A DNA stretch of 64,000 bases. Origin: an uncultured Oscillospiraceae bacterium (lineage in GTDB: Bacteria; Bacillota; Clostridia; Oscillospirales; Ruminococcaceae). Position 1 is the first letter of the stretch, and each line of letters begins with the position of its first letter. A program made the position numbers and the translations under genes. The stretch is taken from NCBI GenBank assembly GCA_900548355.1, contig URKR01000009.1, forward strand, positions 1 through 64,000. Direction: 5' to 3'. Under the pieces are notes generated by a model. The model was given only the letters and a program-made list of their open reading frames with translations, did not search any database and was not told the DNA's origin. Of this stretch, positions 24,140 to 32,445 are shown piece by piece.

Positions 24140-24824
24140 TGGTGTAGCCCACCCCCCAGACCGTCTTGATAAATTTGGGTTTGCGGCTCGGTTCGTGCAT
24201 CTTTTCTCGCAGCCGGGCAATGTGAGACATGACCGTGTTGTTGGAATCGATGAACTTTTCGCCCCAGACCGCCTCAAACAGCTCCTCGCTCGAGACTACC
24301 TGCCCCTGCCGCTCGCACAGATACCAGAGGATTGAAAATTCCAGTGGCGTCAGGGCCAGTTCCTCGCCGTAGAGCGTGCATTTGTGGTTGGCTTTCGAGA
24401 TAACCAGCCCGCGGATATCGTGCTCGGCGGGTTTTGGCTCGGGCGCGCCGGCCTGGTTGTAGCGGGTATAGCGCCGCAGCTGGGTTTTGACCCGGGCGAT
24501 CAGCTCAAGCGGGTTGAAGGGCTTGGTGATGTAATCGTCCGCGCCGAGGGTCAGGCCCATGATTTTGTCCATATCCTCGACCCGGGCGGTCAGCATGATG
24601 ATCGGGAACAGGTGGTTCTGCCGGATTTTCTGGCAGAGCGCAAAGCCGTCCATATCCGGCAGCATGACGTCAAGAATCGCGAGATCCAGCGGGCGGCTCT
24701 CGACGCAGGCGAGCGCGTCGCAGGCATTATAAAACTTGTGCACCGTGAACCCCTCGTTTTGCAGGCAGACCTCGACAAGGTCTGCGATGGCGGTTTCGTC
24801 GTCCACAATCAGGATATCAGCCAC
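24132..24824 (-). CDS. vanR: VanR-type response regulator
   Basis: 230 residues. Receiver domain with acidic pocket IVDDE and phospho-acceptor Asp52 in LAILDVMLPDMDG, conserved Lys in ADDYITKPF. The C-terminal winged-helix OmpR/PhoB domain has LTPLEFSILWYL and SHIARLREKM...KTVWGVGYTIE. GTG 24824 is the start because AAGGAGG precedes it at the right distance; a TTG 21 bases upstream would put that site inside the coding region. It has its own promoter (24860-24888). Expected to activate vanG through the repeats at 22896-22928. Confidence 0.92.
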   Translation of the reverse strand: MADILIVDDETAIADLVEVCLQNEGFTVHKFYNACDALACVESRPLDLAILDVMLPDMDGFALCQKIRQNHLFPIIMLTARVEDMDKIMGLTLGADDYITKPFNPLELIARVKTQLRRYTRYNQAGAPEPKPAEHDIRGLVISKANHKCTLYGEELALTPLEFSILWYLCERQGQVVSSEELFEAVWGEKFIDSNNTVMSHIARLREKMHEPSRKPKFIKTVWGVGYTIE

Positions 24825-24859
24825 AGATTCGGCCTCCTTCAGCAAGAATCAGCGCTTTG

Positions 24860-24888
24860 ATTATAGCACGGAAACAGCGTGTATACAA
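24860..24888 (-). promoter_or_regulatory. Promoter of vanRS
   Basis: On the minus strand TTGTAT (24883-24888), exact 17-base spacer, perfect TATAAT (24860-24865). The vanR GTG is 36 bases past the -10. Confidence 0.8.
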
Positions 24889-25055
24889 ATCAAAACGCAT
24901 CGTAACATTACACCGATTTTACGGCGCTTCTATTGAAATCAGCCAACCAATGTTATATGGTAAAAGTGTGGATTGCAATTCCGCGTTGCCCGATAAGGCA
25001 ATATCACACAGTTTTATGAGGATACGGCCCATACCCGGTATGGGGGGAGACGCTT

Positions 25056-25403
25056 ATGCAGAATATCTTAATGGGCAAACTCGGGATGGAACTACTGGTG
25101 TACGCTGTCTCCACGATGTGTATGGCGCTTGATACTCCTTATAAGCGACGGTCTCGGTTATCCTGCGTTTTTTGGCGGATACTTACCGCTTTTATGCTGG
25201 CGGATGTCGCATTAACCATCGCTTTTCGACTGGGGCCGCCCAATAGTATAGGGGTGCTGGTGATTATGGCGTTTGGCTGTTTGCTGTATACCCCTGTGTT
25301 TAGCACGGTATCGCTGTGTCCCAAGTGTGGATGTCGACTGTTTTGGCGGCCGCTCATCAGAAATACTTGTCCGCATTGTAATCAGAATTTGTTTCAGAAA
25401 TAA
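25056..25403 (+). CDS. Small membrane protein with C-terminal zinc ribbon
   Basis: 115 residues after GGGGGAGACG. Two or three hydrophobic segments (LLVYAVSTMCMA; ILTAFMLADVALTIAFRL; GVLVIMAFGCLLYT), then a likely zinc ribbon (CPKCGCRLFW...CPHCNQNLF), which would lie on the cytoplasmic side. I do not recognise a named family. It is divergent from vanR and followed by a terminator, so it stands alone. Its GC is lower than that of the van genes. A link to the resistance cluster is possible only by position. Confidence 0.6.
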   Translation: MQNILMGKLGMELLVYAVSTMCMALDTPYKRRSRLSCVFWRILTAFMLADVALTIAFRLGPPNSIGVLVIMAFGCLLYTPVFSTVSLCPKCGCRLFWRPLIRNTCPHCNQNLFQK

Positions 25404-25405
25404 CT

Positions 25406-25447
25406 AAAAAGCGCCGCCCTGCAGAACGATTCTGCGGGACGGCGCTT
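25406..25447. terminator. Bidirectional terminator
   Basis: A long stem AAAGCGCCG...GCAGAA / TTCTGC...CGGCGCTTT with one-base mismatches and a 3-base loop. On the minus strand it is followed by TTTTT and ends the Mo-hydroxylase operon; on the plus strand it follows the small membrane-protein gene. Confidence 0.8.
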
Positions 25448-25463
25448 TCAAGTCCAGGAAAAA

Positions 25464-27770
25464 TCAGGCTTCGTCGGGTTTGCCCATCGCGATCTGCTCG
25501 GGGGTGATCGGCAGTTCGCGGTGCCAGACGCCGGTGGCGCGGTAGATCGCGTGGGCCAGCGCCGGGGCCGGCGTGTTGATGACAATCTCGCCGATTGATT
25601 TGGCCCCGAACGGGCCGGTCGGCTCATAGCTGTGCTCAAACTCGACCTGCAAATGGCCCATGTCGAGCCGGGTCGGGACCTTGTATTGCAGGAAGTTGCG
25701 CTCGATCGGCATACCGGCGGCGTCGTACTGCACATTCTCCATCAGGGTGTGGCCGATGCCCTGCACAATGCCGCCCTCGGTCTGGATGCGGGCGAGCGCC
25801 GGGTTGATCGGGATGCCGCAGTCAACGACGGCCTTGTAATCGAGCACCGTGACAAGGCCGGTCTCGCGGTCCAGCTCGATTTCGACCATGCCGACCATGA
25901 AGGGCGGCGGCGAGACCGGGCTCGATTTGCTGACCGTGACCTCGGCGGCTTCGTTGCTGAACACCTGGGTCTTGTAGCCGACTTCGGAAAGGCTGACGGC
26001 CTGCCCGGTGGCCGGGCGGCGCACGCCGTCGCCGGTGAACTCGAGTTCTTCGGCCGGGCAATTTAGCAAACCGGCCGCGATCGAAAGGATTTTGGTTTTG
26101 AGCTGGGCGCAGGCTTCCTCGACCGCTTTGCCGGTGATGTAGGTGGTGGAGGAGGCGTAGGAGCCCGAATCATAGGGTGAAATATCGGTGTCCGAACCAA
26201 AGACCGCGATGTTCTCGACCGGGCAGTCGAGGCACTCGGCCGCCATCTGGGCCAGAATCGTATCGCAGCCGGTGCCCATATCGGCCGCGCCGATAATCAG
26301 GTTGTAGGTGCCGTCCTCGCTGAGCTTGATCGTAGCCGAGCCGACATCGACGCTCGAAATCGCCGAGCCCTGCATCGCCATCGCGACGCCGGCGGCCCGG
26401 ACTTTGCCGTCCGGCATAACCCGCACCGGGTATTTTTCCTCCCAGTGGAAGAGCCGGCGGCAGTGTTCCATGCAGCGGTCGAGCGCGCAGGCGTTCGCAA
26501 TCTCGTTGTAGTAGGCCGGCATCTGCATCCCTTCGCGCACCATGTTGCGGTCGCGCAGCACGGTCGGATCGATGCCGAGCCGCTCAGCCAGCTCGTTGAC
26601 GGCGGATTCGACTGCAAAGATACCCTGGGTGGCCCCGTAGCCGCGGTAGGCCCCGGCGGCCTGGTGGTTCGTATAGACAACGTCGTAGGCGAAGCGGTAG
26701 GCTTCGAGCCCGCCGGTGTAGAGCGGGATCGATTTATGCCCCGAAAGCCCGACCGTCGTCGGCCCGTGCTCGCCGTAGGCCCCGGTGTTCGAAAGCGTAT
26801 AGAGGTCGATGCCGCGGATGTGGCCGTTCTTGTCGGCGCCCAGCCGCACACGGATCTCCATCTCGTGCCGCGGGCTGCCGGCAATCTGGGCTTCCTCCCG
26901 GGTATAGATCAGTTTGGCCGGGCGGCCGGTCTGCATCGTGACAAAGGCGGGGTAGACTTCGCAGACGGCGGTCTGCTTGGCGCCGAAGCCGCCGCCGATC
27001 CGCGGTTTCTCCACCCGGATGCGGCTCATCGGGATGCCGAGCGCGCGGGAGAGAATCCGCCGGCAGTGGAAAACAATCTGGGTCGAGGAGATCACGTGCA
27101 GCCGGCCGTAGCGGTCAAGCTCGGTGTAGGTGCGGAAGGTCTCCATCATCGCCTGGTTGAAGGCTTTGGTGTGGTAGGTACGGTCGATGACGATGTCGCA
27201 GTCTGCGAGTACGGCGTCGATGTCGCCGCTGTGGCTCTCGTCGCTCGCGACAAGGTTGCGGCGGTTGTCGCCGCCGACCGGGCAGGTGGGCACCCAGTTT
27301 TCCTCCGGGTGGACAAGGACGGGGTTATCCTTCGCGGTGCGGAAATCGAGCACGGGTTCGAGGATTTCATACTCGACCTTGACGAGCTTCATCGCCCGCA
27401 GGGCGGCTTTCTCGTCCTCGGCCGCGATGATCGCGACGGCGTCGCCCGCAAACCGGACGTGCCGGTCAAGGATCAGCCGGTCATAAGGCGAGGGTTCGGG
27501 GTAGGTCTGGCCCGCGATCGTGAACCGGTTTTGGGGCACATCCTGCCAGGTGTAGACGGCCACAACGCCGGGAACTTTTAATGCCAAATCGGTGCGGATG
27601 GATTTGACCATCGCGTTCGGATGGGGCGAGCGCAGGATCTTGACGACGAGTGCGTCCCGCGGCGTGATGTCATCGACATACGCCGGTTTGCCGAGCAAAA
27701 GCTGCATCGAGTCCTTCTTGCGGACGGATTTGTGGATGGCCTTGTAGGCCGGACGATTCTCACTGGGCAT
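25464..27770 (-). CDS. Xanthine dehydrogenase-type molybdenum-binding subunit
   Basis: 768 residues, the large Mo-cofactor subunit of a three-subunit hydroxylase that probably oxidises a purine such as xanthine. AYVDDITPRDALVVKILRSP opens the a/b hammerhead domain. GGGFGAKQ and AYRGYGATQG are Mo-cofactor loops, and PFGAKSIGE near the C-terminus carries the catalytic Glu. ATG 27770 has AAAGGAGG upstream; the frame is open further but without a site. It overlaps the Fe-S gene end. Purine specificity comes from the xanthine permease at 33.7 kb; a nicotinate or other heterocycle hydroxylase is possible. Confidence 0.88.
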   Translation of the reverse strand: MPSENRPAYKAIHKSVRKKDSMQLLLGKPAYVDDITPRDALVVKILRSPHPNAMVKSIRTDLALKVPGVVAVYTWQDVPQNRFTIAGQTYPEPSPYDRLILDRHVRFAGDAVAIIAAEDEKAALRAMKLVKVEYEILEPVLDFRTAKDNPVLVHPEENWVPTCPVGGDNRRNLVASDESHSGDIDAVLADCDIVIDRTYHTKAFNQAMMETFRTYTELDRYGRLHVISSTQIVFHCRRILSRALGIPMSRIRVEKPRIGGGFGAKQTAVCEVYPAFVTMQTGRPAKLIYTREEAQIAGSPRHEMEIRVRLGADKNGHIRGIDLYTLSNTGAYGEHGPTTVGLSGHKSIPLYTGGLEAYRFAYDVVYTNHQAAGAYRGYGATQGIFAVESAVNELAERLGIDPTVLRDRNMVREGMQMPAYYNEIANACALDRCMEHCRRLFHWEEKYPVRVMPDGKVRAAGVAMAMQGSAISSVDVGSATIKLSEDGTYNLIIGAADMGTGCDTILAQMAAECLDCPVENIAVFGSDTDISPYDSGSYASSTTYITGKAVEEACAQLKTKILSIAAGLLNCPAEELEFTGDGVRRPATGQAVSLSEVGYKTQVFSNEAAEVTVSKSSPVSPPPFMVGMVEIELDRETGLVTVLDYKAVVDCGIPINPALARIQTEGGIVQGIGHTLMENVQYDAAGMPIERNFLQYKVPTRLDMGHLQVEFEHSYEPTGPFGAKSIGEIVINTPAPALAHAIYRATGVWHRELPITPEQIAMGKPDEA

Positions 27771-28230
27771 GGCGGCCTCCTTTGCGGCTGTCCAAAAAGG
27801 CGCGGATGCCACGCAGCTGCCCCTCATAGCCGGAGCAGCGACAGAGGTTGCCGGCCAGAAAGGCGCGGATCTCATCGTCGGTCGGGTCGGGAATTTCGCG
27901 CAGCAGCGCGACGGTGTTCATCACAAAGCCGGGGTTGCAGAAGCCGCACTGGTCGGCCCCCTGGTCGGCGATAAAGCCGACGAACTCGGCCGCTTCCTCC
28001 TGCAAACCTTCGAGGGTCTGCACAGTATGCCCGTCGGCCCGCGCGGCGAGCATCGCGCAGGAGAGCACCGGTTTGCCGTCCAGCAGCACGGTGCACAGCC
28101 CGCAGTTGGCGGTTTCACACCCGCGCTTGACGCTGGCGCAGCCGTGGGCGCGGACAAAATCGAGCAGCAGCAGGTCGGGCGCGACTTCGTCGGTCACGCG
28201 CCGGCCGTTCAAGGTCAAGGTTATCTGCAT
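27760..28230 (-). CDS. Xanthine dehydrogenase-type [2Fe-2S] subunit
   Basis: 156 residues with the two-cluster layout: the plant-ferredoxin-type cysteines in GCASVKRGCETANCGLC plus a later Cys (VLSC), and the helical-domain cysteines in QCGFCNPGF and LCRCSGYEG. It passes electrons from the Mo subunit to the FAD subunit. It overlaps both neighbours by about ten bases (FAD gene upstream, Mo gene downstream), so the three are co-translated. Confidence 0.92.
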   Translation of the reverse strand: MQITLTLNGRRVTDEVAPDLLLLDFVRAHGCASVKRGCETANCGLCTVLLDGKPVLSCAMLAARADGHTVQTLEGLQEEAAEFVGFIADQGADQCGFCNPGFVMNTVALLREIPDPTDDEIRAFLAGNLCRCSGYEGQLRGIRAFLDSRKGGRHAQ

Positions 28231-29024
28231 AGCGGGTCGCCCTCCAGTTCCAGCGCGCAGCGCCGGGTCAAAACTTCCACAAGATGGGTGCGGTATTCGG
28301 CCGAACCCCGCGCGTTCGCGCCGGTCGGCACGTTTTTGGCCGCATAAGCGGCGAAGGCCGCGGCGCTTTCCGGCGTGATGCCGTCTGCCAACAGGCCGTT
28401 TTCATCGCGCAGCAGCACGGCCTTGCCCGGCCGCGCGCCGACGGCCAGGCGGTACTCGCCATCCAGCCTTGCCAGCGCGCAGTTCAGCACCGGCAGGTCG
28501 GTGCGCTGGATGCGCATGGCTTTGTAGGCAAAAGCCGCGTCGCGGTATTTCGGCACCGTGACCGAGACGAGCAGATCGCGGTCATAGGGCATCACGGCAA
28601 AGGTTTCGATCGGCAGCGTACCGGCTTTGTACAGATTCACCCGCGCGTCGGCCGCGAGCAGCAGGGTCAACACATCGGAAAAGCCGAACCGCCCCCACAC
28701 GCTGCCGCCGACCGTCGCCATATTGCGAAACTGCACGCCGACAATATCCTGCACGGCCTTGGCCGCGGCGTTTTGGGTGTAGGCGGCAAGGCCCGGGTGC
28801 TGTTCGAGCATCCGCAGCGTCGCCATCGCGCCGAGGGTGAAGCCGGTTTCGTCCTCCTCAATCGTATCGAGGCCGAGTTCGCAGAGGTCGATCGCTGTGC
28901 CGACCGTGTTCGAGGCCATTTTCAGCCAGAGCATCCCCCCCAGCACCCGCGCATTGCGCTTCTGGTTGAGCGTATAGGCTTCCTCCAGGCTCTTCGCCCG
29001 GACATATGTTTGGATGTTCAACAT
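28221..29024 (-). CDS. Xanthine dehydrogenase-type FAD-binding subunit
   Basis: 267 residues from ATG 29024, behind GAGGACGG. FAD-binding motifs are visible: ARVLGGMLWLKM (the family GGT-like loop is altered) and MATVGGSVWGRFGFSDVL, equivalent to the TIGGNI/SDxxP region, and the C-terminal CO-dehydrogenase flavoprotein-like domain follows (about residues 165-267). First gene of the operon FAD-FeS-Mo. Transcribed from the divergent promoter region at 29098-29142. Confidence 0.85.
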   Translation of the reverse strand: MLNIQTYVRAKSLEEAYTLNQKRNARVLGGMLWLKMASNTVGTAIDLCELGLDTIEEDETGFTLGAMATLRMLEQHPGLAAYTQNAAAKAVQDIVGVQFRNMATVGGSVWGRFGFSDVLTLLLAADARVNLYKAGTLPIETFAVMPYDRDLLVSVTVPKYRDAAFAYKAMRIQRTDLPVLNCALARLDGEYRLAVGARPGKAVLLRDENGLLADGITPESAAAFAAYAAKNVPTGANARGSAEYRTHLVEVLTRRCALELEGDPLCR

Positions 29025-29097
29025 GGGCAAACCGTCCTCAAAAATTGCGTCCGGCGCAGGCTGGCCGCGCTGGAACGTCAGAATCCAATATATCATC

Positions 29098-29168
29098 ATT
29101 ATACCAATCTCGCTTGCTTTTGGGAAGGGAAATTGGTATAATCTCGTTGTAGTTTCTTGACTACAACG
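29098..29168. promoter_or_regulatory. Back-to-back divergent promoters inside inverted repeats
   Basis: Minus promoter: TTCCCA (29121-29126), 17 bases, TATAAT (29098-29103). Plus promoter: TTGCTT (29114-29119), 17 bases, TATAAT (29137-29142). A perfect 11-bp inverted repeat ATTATACCAAT (29098-29108) / ATTGGTATAAT (29132-29142) covers both -10 boxes. A second dyad, CGTTGTAG / CTACAACG (29145-29168), covers the plus transcription start. One regulator, possibly the ModE-type protein encoded at 32.1 kb, could control both the hydroxylase and the importer. Confidence 0.65.
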
Positions 29169-29217
29169 AAGCTGGAAAGAATGAACCCGACAAAATTGGT
29201 AAAAGGAGAAATGAGAA

Positions 29218-30360
29218 GTGAAACTGAAACGATTGACCGCCCTGCTCGTCGCCGCGGCGTTATCTCTGTCCCTGTCGCTGGCCGGATGCGGCGGTGACAG
29301 CGCATCTGCCGGCGAAAGCGCGCCTGCCCCCACCGAACCGGCCGCTACCCAGACGCCGGAAGCTGCCGAAGGGAGCGACCAGGCTGTCATCCTGGATGAA
29401 AACGGGGAAGTCTACGCCGAACTGGAAGCCACCGATGCGGCCACGGAATACCCTGTCACCCTGACCGACCAGGCCGGGCGCGAAGTCACGATTGAATCGC
29501 AACCCGAAACCCTTGTCAGCGGGTACTACATTTCGACCAGTCTGCTCATCGCGCTCGGGCTTGAGGATAACCTTGTCGGCATTGAGGCCAAGGCCGATAC
29601 CCGCCCGATCTATGCGCTGAGCGCGCCGCAGCTGCTGGAACTGCCAAGCGTCGGCACCGCCAAGGAGTTTGACCTTGAGGGCTGCGCGGCCCTTGCGCCC
29701 GACCTTGTAATTCTGCCCCTCAAACTGCAGGATGCGGCCGAAAGCCTGGCCGAGCTCGGCATCACGGCGCTCGTCGTCAACCCGGAGGACCAGGCCCTGC
29801 TCGAAGAAGCGATCACCCTGATCGGCAAGGCGACCAACACGGGCGTGCGCGCCAGCGAGCTGCTCGACTTCACCTACACGCAGGAAGCCCGCCTGACCGA
29901 GACTCTCGCCGATGCCGAGCGGCCTTCGGTCTACCTTGCCGGCAACTCGGACTTCCTCTCAACAGCCGGCGACGCGATGTACCAGAGCGACATGATCCGC
30001 ATGGCCGGCGGCGTCAACGCGGCGGCCGAGCTGACCGATACCTACTGGGCGCAGGTCAGCTATGAGCAGGTGCTCGCCTGGGACCCCGATTATATCATCC
30101 TTGCCTCCGATGCCTCCTACACGGTGGACGATGTGCTGGCCGACCCGAACCTGGCCGGCTGCGCGGCGGTGGAAAACGGCAACGTTTACCAGATCCCCGG
30201 CGACGCCGAAGCCTGGGACAGTCCGGTGCCGAGCGGCATTTTGGGTGCGGTCTGGCTTTCGAGCGTGCTGCACCCCGACCTTTGCAGCGAAGCGGACAGT
30301 ATCGCGGTGATGAATGAATTCTATGAAACCTTCTACGGCTTCACCTATCGTGAAAACTAA
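29218..30360 (+). CDS. ABC importer substrate-binding lipoprotein (molybdate/tungstate or metal chelate type)
   Basis: 380 residues from GTG 29218 (AAAAGGAG upstream). A lipoprotein signal peptide ends in SLSLAGCGG, so the protein is anchored outside the membrane. After an acidic Pro/Ala linker (to about residue 75) comes a class III binding domain of the FepB/BtuF kind: YPVTLTDQAGREVTIESQPE, then APDLVILPL and AWDPDYIILA. This class carries siderophores, cobalamin or, in some clostridia and archaea, molybdate. Molybdate/tungstate is favoured here because ModE-like and MocA-like genes follow and a Mo-hydroxylase lies opposite. Confidence 0.8.
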   Translation: MKLKRLTALLVAAALSLSLSLAGCGGDSASAGESAPAPTEPAATQTPEAAEGSDQAVILDENGEVYAELEATDAATEYPVTLTDQAGREVTIESQPETLVSGYYISTSLLIALGLEDNLVGIEAKADTRPIYALSAPQLLELPSVGTAKEFDLEGCAALAPDLVILPLKLQDAAESLAELGITALVVNPEDQALLEEAITLIGKATNTGVRASELLDFTYTQEARLTETLADAERPSVYLAGNSDFLSTAGDAMYQSDMIRMAGGVNAAAELTDTYWAQVSYEQVLAWDPDYIILASDASYTVDDVLADPNLAGCAAVENGNVYQIPGDAEAWDSPVPSGILGAVWLSSVLHPDLCSEADSIAVMNEFYETFYGFTYREN

Positions 30361-31315
30361 ATGGTTCTGCGCAGCCGGGGCGGTCTTGTTGGCCGCCCTG
30401 GCTGTTCTGAGTTTGTTTACCGGCAAATATCCCCTGACCTTCGAGGGTCTGCTCGCCGGCGACGAGATGCAGCGCCGGGTGTTCTGGACACTGCGGGCCA
30501 GCCGCACGGCGGTAGGCGTGGTGGGGGGCTTTGCGCTTGGCGCAGCCGGGTTTGTCTACCAGACGGTTTTCCGCAACCCGCTCGCCTCGCCCGATGTCAT
30601 CGGCGTGTCCTCCGGCGCAAGCGCCGGGGCGGCGTTCGGAATTCTGTTTTTGTCCGGCGCGGCGTCGGTCACAGCGGCTTCGTTTGCCGGGGCGCTGGCC
30701 GCGGTCGGGCTGTCGCTCGCGCTCTCGGCGCTCGACCGCTCGGGCCGGCAGGGGACGATTGTGCTGGCCGGCATCGCGGTGCACGCGCTGGCCCAAACCG
30801 CCCTCATGGCCCTCAAGCTCACGGCCGACCCCGAGCGGGAGCTCGCCTCGATAGAATACTGGATCATGGGCAGCCTCAACGGCATCAGCGGGTACTCGAT
30901 CGGCGGCAACCTCGCGCTCTGCGCGCTCTGCCTGGCCGGGCTGTTTCTTTTGCACCGGCAGGTGCTGCTGCTCTCGGCTGAGGAAGGCGAAGCCCGGATG
31001 CTCGGCGTACAGGTCGGGCGGCTGCGGCTGGTTGTACTGCTGCTGGCTACGCTTGTCGTCTCCTGCATCGTCAGTTTGTCGGGGCTCATCAGCTTTGTCG
31101 GGCTGCTGGCCCCGCACGGCGCGCGGCTGCTGACCGGGCGCAACGGCATCGGCACGATGTGGCTGGGCGGGCTGCTCGGCGGAATCCTGCTGGTCGGGGC
31201 GGATATTCTGGCCCGCACCGCCGCGGCGACAGAGCTGCCGGTCAGCATCTTTACCAGCCTGCTCGGCGCGCCGTTTCTGATCTTCCTGCTTGTGCGGGGG
31301 AGGGAACGCGGATGA
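30314..31315 (+). CDS. ABC importer permease (FecCD family)
   Basis: About 333 residues with nine or ten hydrophobic helices. LRASRTAVGVVGGFALGAAG, the YQTVFRNPLASPDVIGVSSG motif and LISFVGLLAPHGAR are hallmarks of FecCD/BtuC permeases. The exact start is uncertain: ATG 30314 and 30323 lie inside the end of the binding-protein gene, and GTG 30350 is also possible; none has a strong ribosome site, so translation is probably coupled. It ends overlapping the ATPase start (ATGA). Confidence 0.88.
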   Translation: MNSMKPSTASPIVKTKWFCAAGAVLLAALAVLSLFTGKYPLTFEGLLAGDEMQRRVFWTLRASRTAVGVVGGFALGAAGFVYQTVFRNPLASPDVIGVSSGASAGAAFGILFLSGAASVTAASFAGALAAVGLSLALSALDRSGRQGTIVLAGIAVHALAQTALMALKLTADPERELASIEYWIMGSLNGISGYSIGGNLALCALCLAGLFLLHRQVLLLSAEEGEARMLGVQVGRLRLVVLLLATLVVSCIVSLSGLISFVGLLAPHGARLLTGRNGIGTMWLGGLLGGILLVGADILARTAAATELPVSIFTSLLGAPFLIFLLVRGRERG

Positions 31316-32103
31316 GCTTTTTCACAGTCGAAGGGCTTGCGGCCGGCTATGGCCGCCGGCCGGTTCTTTCGGGCGTCGATTTCACGCTCGAAGCCGGCAA
31401 ACTGTACGGCGTGCTCGGCGCGAACGGCAGCGGCAAGACGACGCTGCTCAAGGCCGCCTGCGGCATTTTGCCCCACCGCGGGCGCTGCCTTCTGGAAGGG
31501 CAGGCGCTTGAAACCCAGAGTGTGCGGATGCGGGCGCGGCAGTGTGGCTACATCCCGCAGCGCAGCGGGATTGGGATCGATCTTTCAGCGCTTGAGGTTG
31601 TGCTGATGGGGTTTAACCCGCAGCTCGGCCTGCTCGAGCGACCGTCCGCCGCGATGCAAGCCAAAGCGCGCGAAGCGCTGTGGCAGGTAGGGCTGGAAGA
31701 CCGGGCCGACGAGAACTACCAGCACCTCAGCGAAGGGCAGAAGCAGCTCTGCATCCTGGCGCGCACGCTTGCGGCCGATGCGCGGCTGCTGCTTCTCGAT
31801 GAACCCGAGAGCGCGCTGGATTTCCAGCACCGGCACCGGCTGCTCGCGCTGCTGCGCGGCTGGGCCGGGGCGGGGCGGCGCGCGGCGCTCGTGGCGCTGC
31901 ACGACCCGGCGCTCGCCTTAAACGGCTGCGACGGGCTGCTGATCCTGGCGGAAGGCCGGGTGCAGGGGACACTGCGCCCGGCGGCCGACGAGCCTGCCGC
32001 CATCGAAGCGGCGCTTCGAACTCTCTACGGCCCGGTCAGCGTGCGGCGCTGCCAAAACCGCGCCGGCAACCCCCAGCTTGTGCTGCTCAAGGAGGAAGGA
32101 TAG
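31312..32103 (+). CDS. ABC importer ATP-binding protein
   Basis: 263 residues starting at ATG 31312 (GGGGGAGGGAA upstream), overlapping the permease stop. Walker A GANGSGKTT, Q-loop YIPQRSGIG, signature LSEGQKQL (a variant of LSGGQ), Walker B LLLLDEPESALD, and the H-loop HDPALA. FepC/BtuD type, matching the FecCD permease. The next gene starts directly after its stop, so the operon continues. Confidence 0.92.
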   Translation: MSFFTVEGLAAGYGRRPVLSGVDFTLEAGKLYGVLGANGSGKTTLLKAACGILPHRGRCLLEGQALETQSVRMRARQCGYIPQRSGIGIDLSALEVVLMGFNPQLGLLERPSAAMQAKAREALWQVGLEDRADENYQHLSEGQKQLCILARTLAADARLLLLDEPESALDFQHRHRLLALLRGWAGAGRRAALVALHDPALALNGCDGLLILAEGRVQGTLRPAADEPAAIEAALRTLYGPVSVRRCQNRAGNPQLVLLKEEG

Positions 32104-32445
32104 ATGCGGGCGGTGACGAAGGTCTATTTCTTGGATGAAAACGGCGAGAAATTTTTCGGCGAAGGCCCCTGCCGCCTGCTGCATGGGGTGGAGCAGACCG
32201 GCTCGCTGCGGGCGGCCGCGCAGAACATGGGCATGGCCTACACCAAGGCGCTCAAACTGCTGCAGCGGGCCGAGGCGGCGCTTGGTTACCCGCTGACCAC
32301 CCGCACAACCGGCGGAAGGGCGGGCGGCGGCAGCGCGCTGACGCCCGAAGGAAAGGAGTGGCTTGCACGGTATGAACGCTACCGGGACGCCTGTGTTGAG
32401 GCCAACCGCCAGCTCTATCTGGCTTGCTTTCCGCAGCAGCGGTAA
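32104..32445 (+). CDS. ModE-type winged-helix regulator (single domain)
   Basis: 113 residues after AAGGAGGAAGG. The sequence corresponds to the ModE N-terminal DNA-binding domain: LLHGVEQTGSLRAAAQNMGM then YTKALKLLQRAEAALGYPL, followed by the wing GGRAGGGSALTPEGKEWL. The molybdate-binding TOBE domains of E. coli ModE are missing, so how it senses molybdate is unclear. It sits in the importer operon and is the natural candidate to bind the dyads at 29098-29168. Confidence 0.85.
   Translation: MRAVTKVYFLDENGEKFFGEGPCRLLHGVEQTGSLRAAAQNMGMAYTKALKLLQRAEAALGYPLTTRTTGGRAGGGSALTPEGKEWLARYERYRDACVEANRQLYLACFPQQR

Noticed and set aside
29025..29217. Moco riboswitch between the hydroxylase and importer operons
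   Set aside because: The leaders are too short and the characteristic stem pattern is absent; dyads there look like protein operators.
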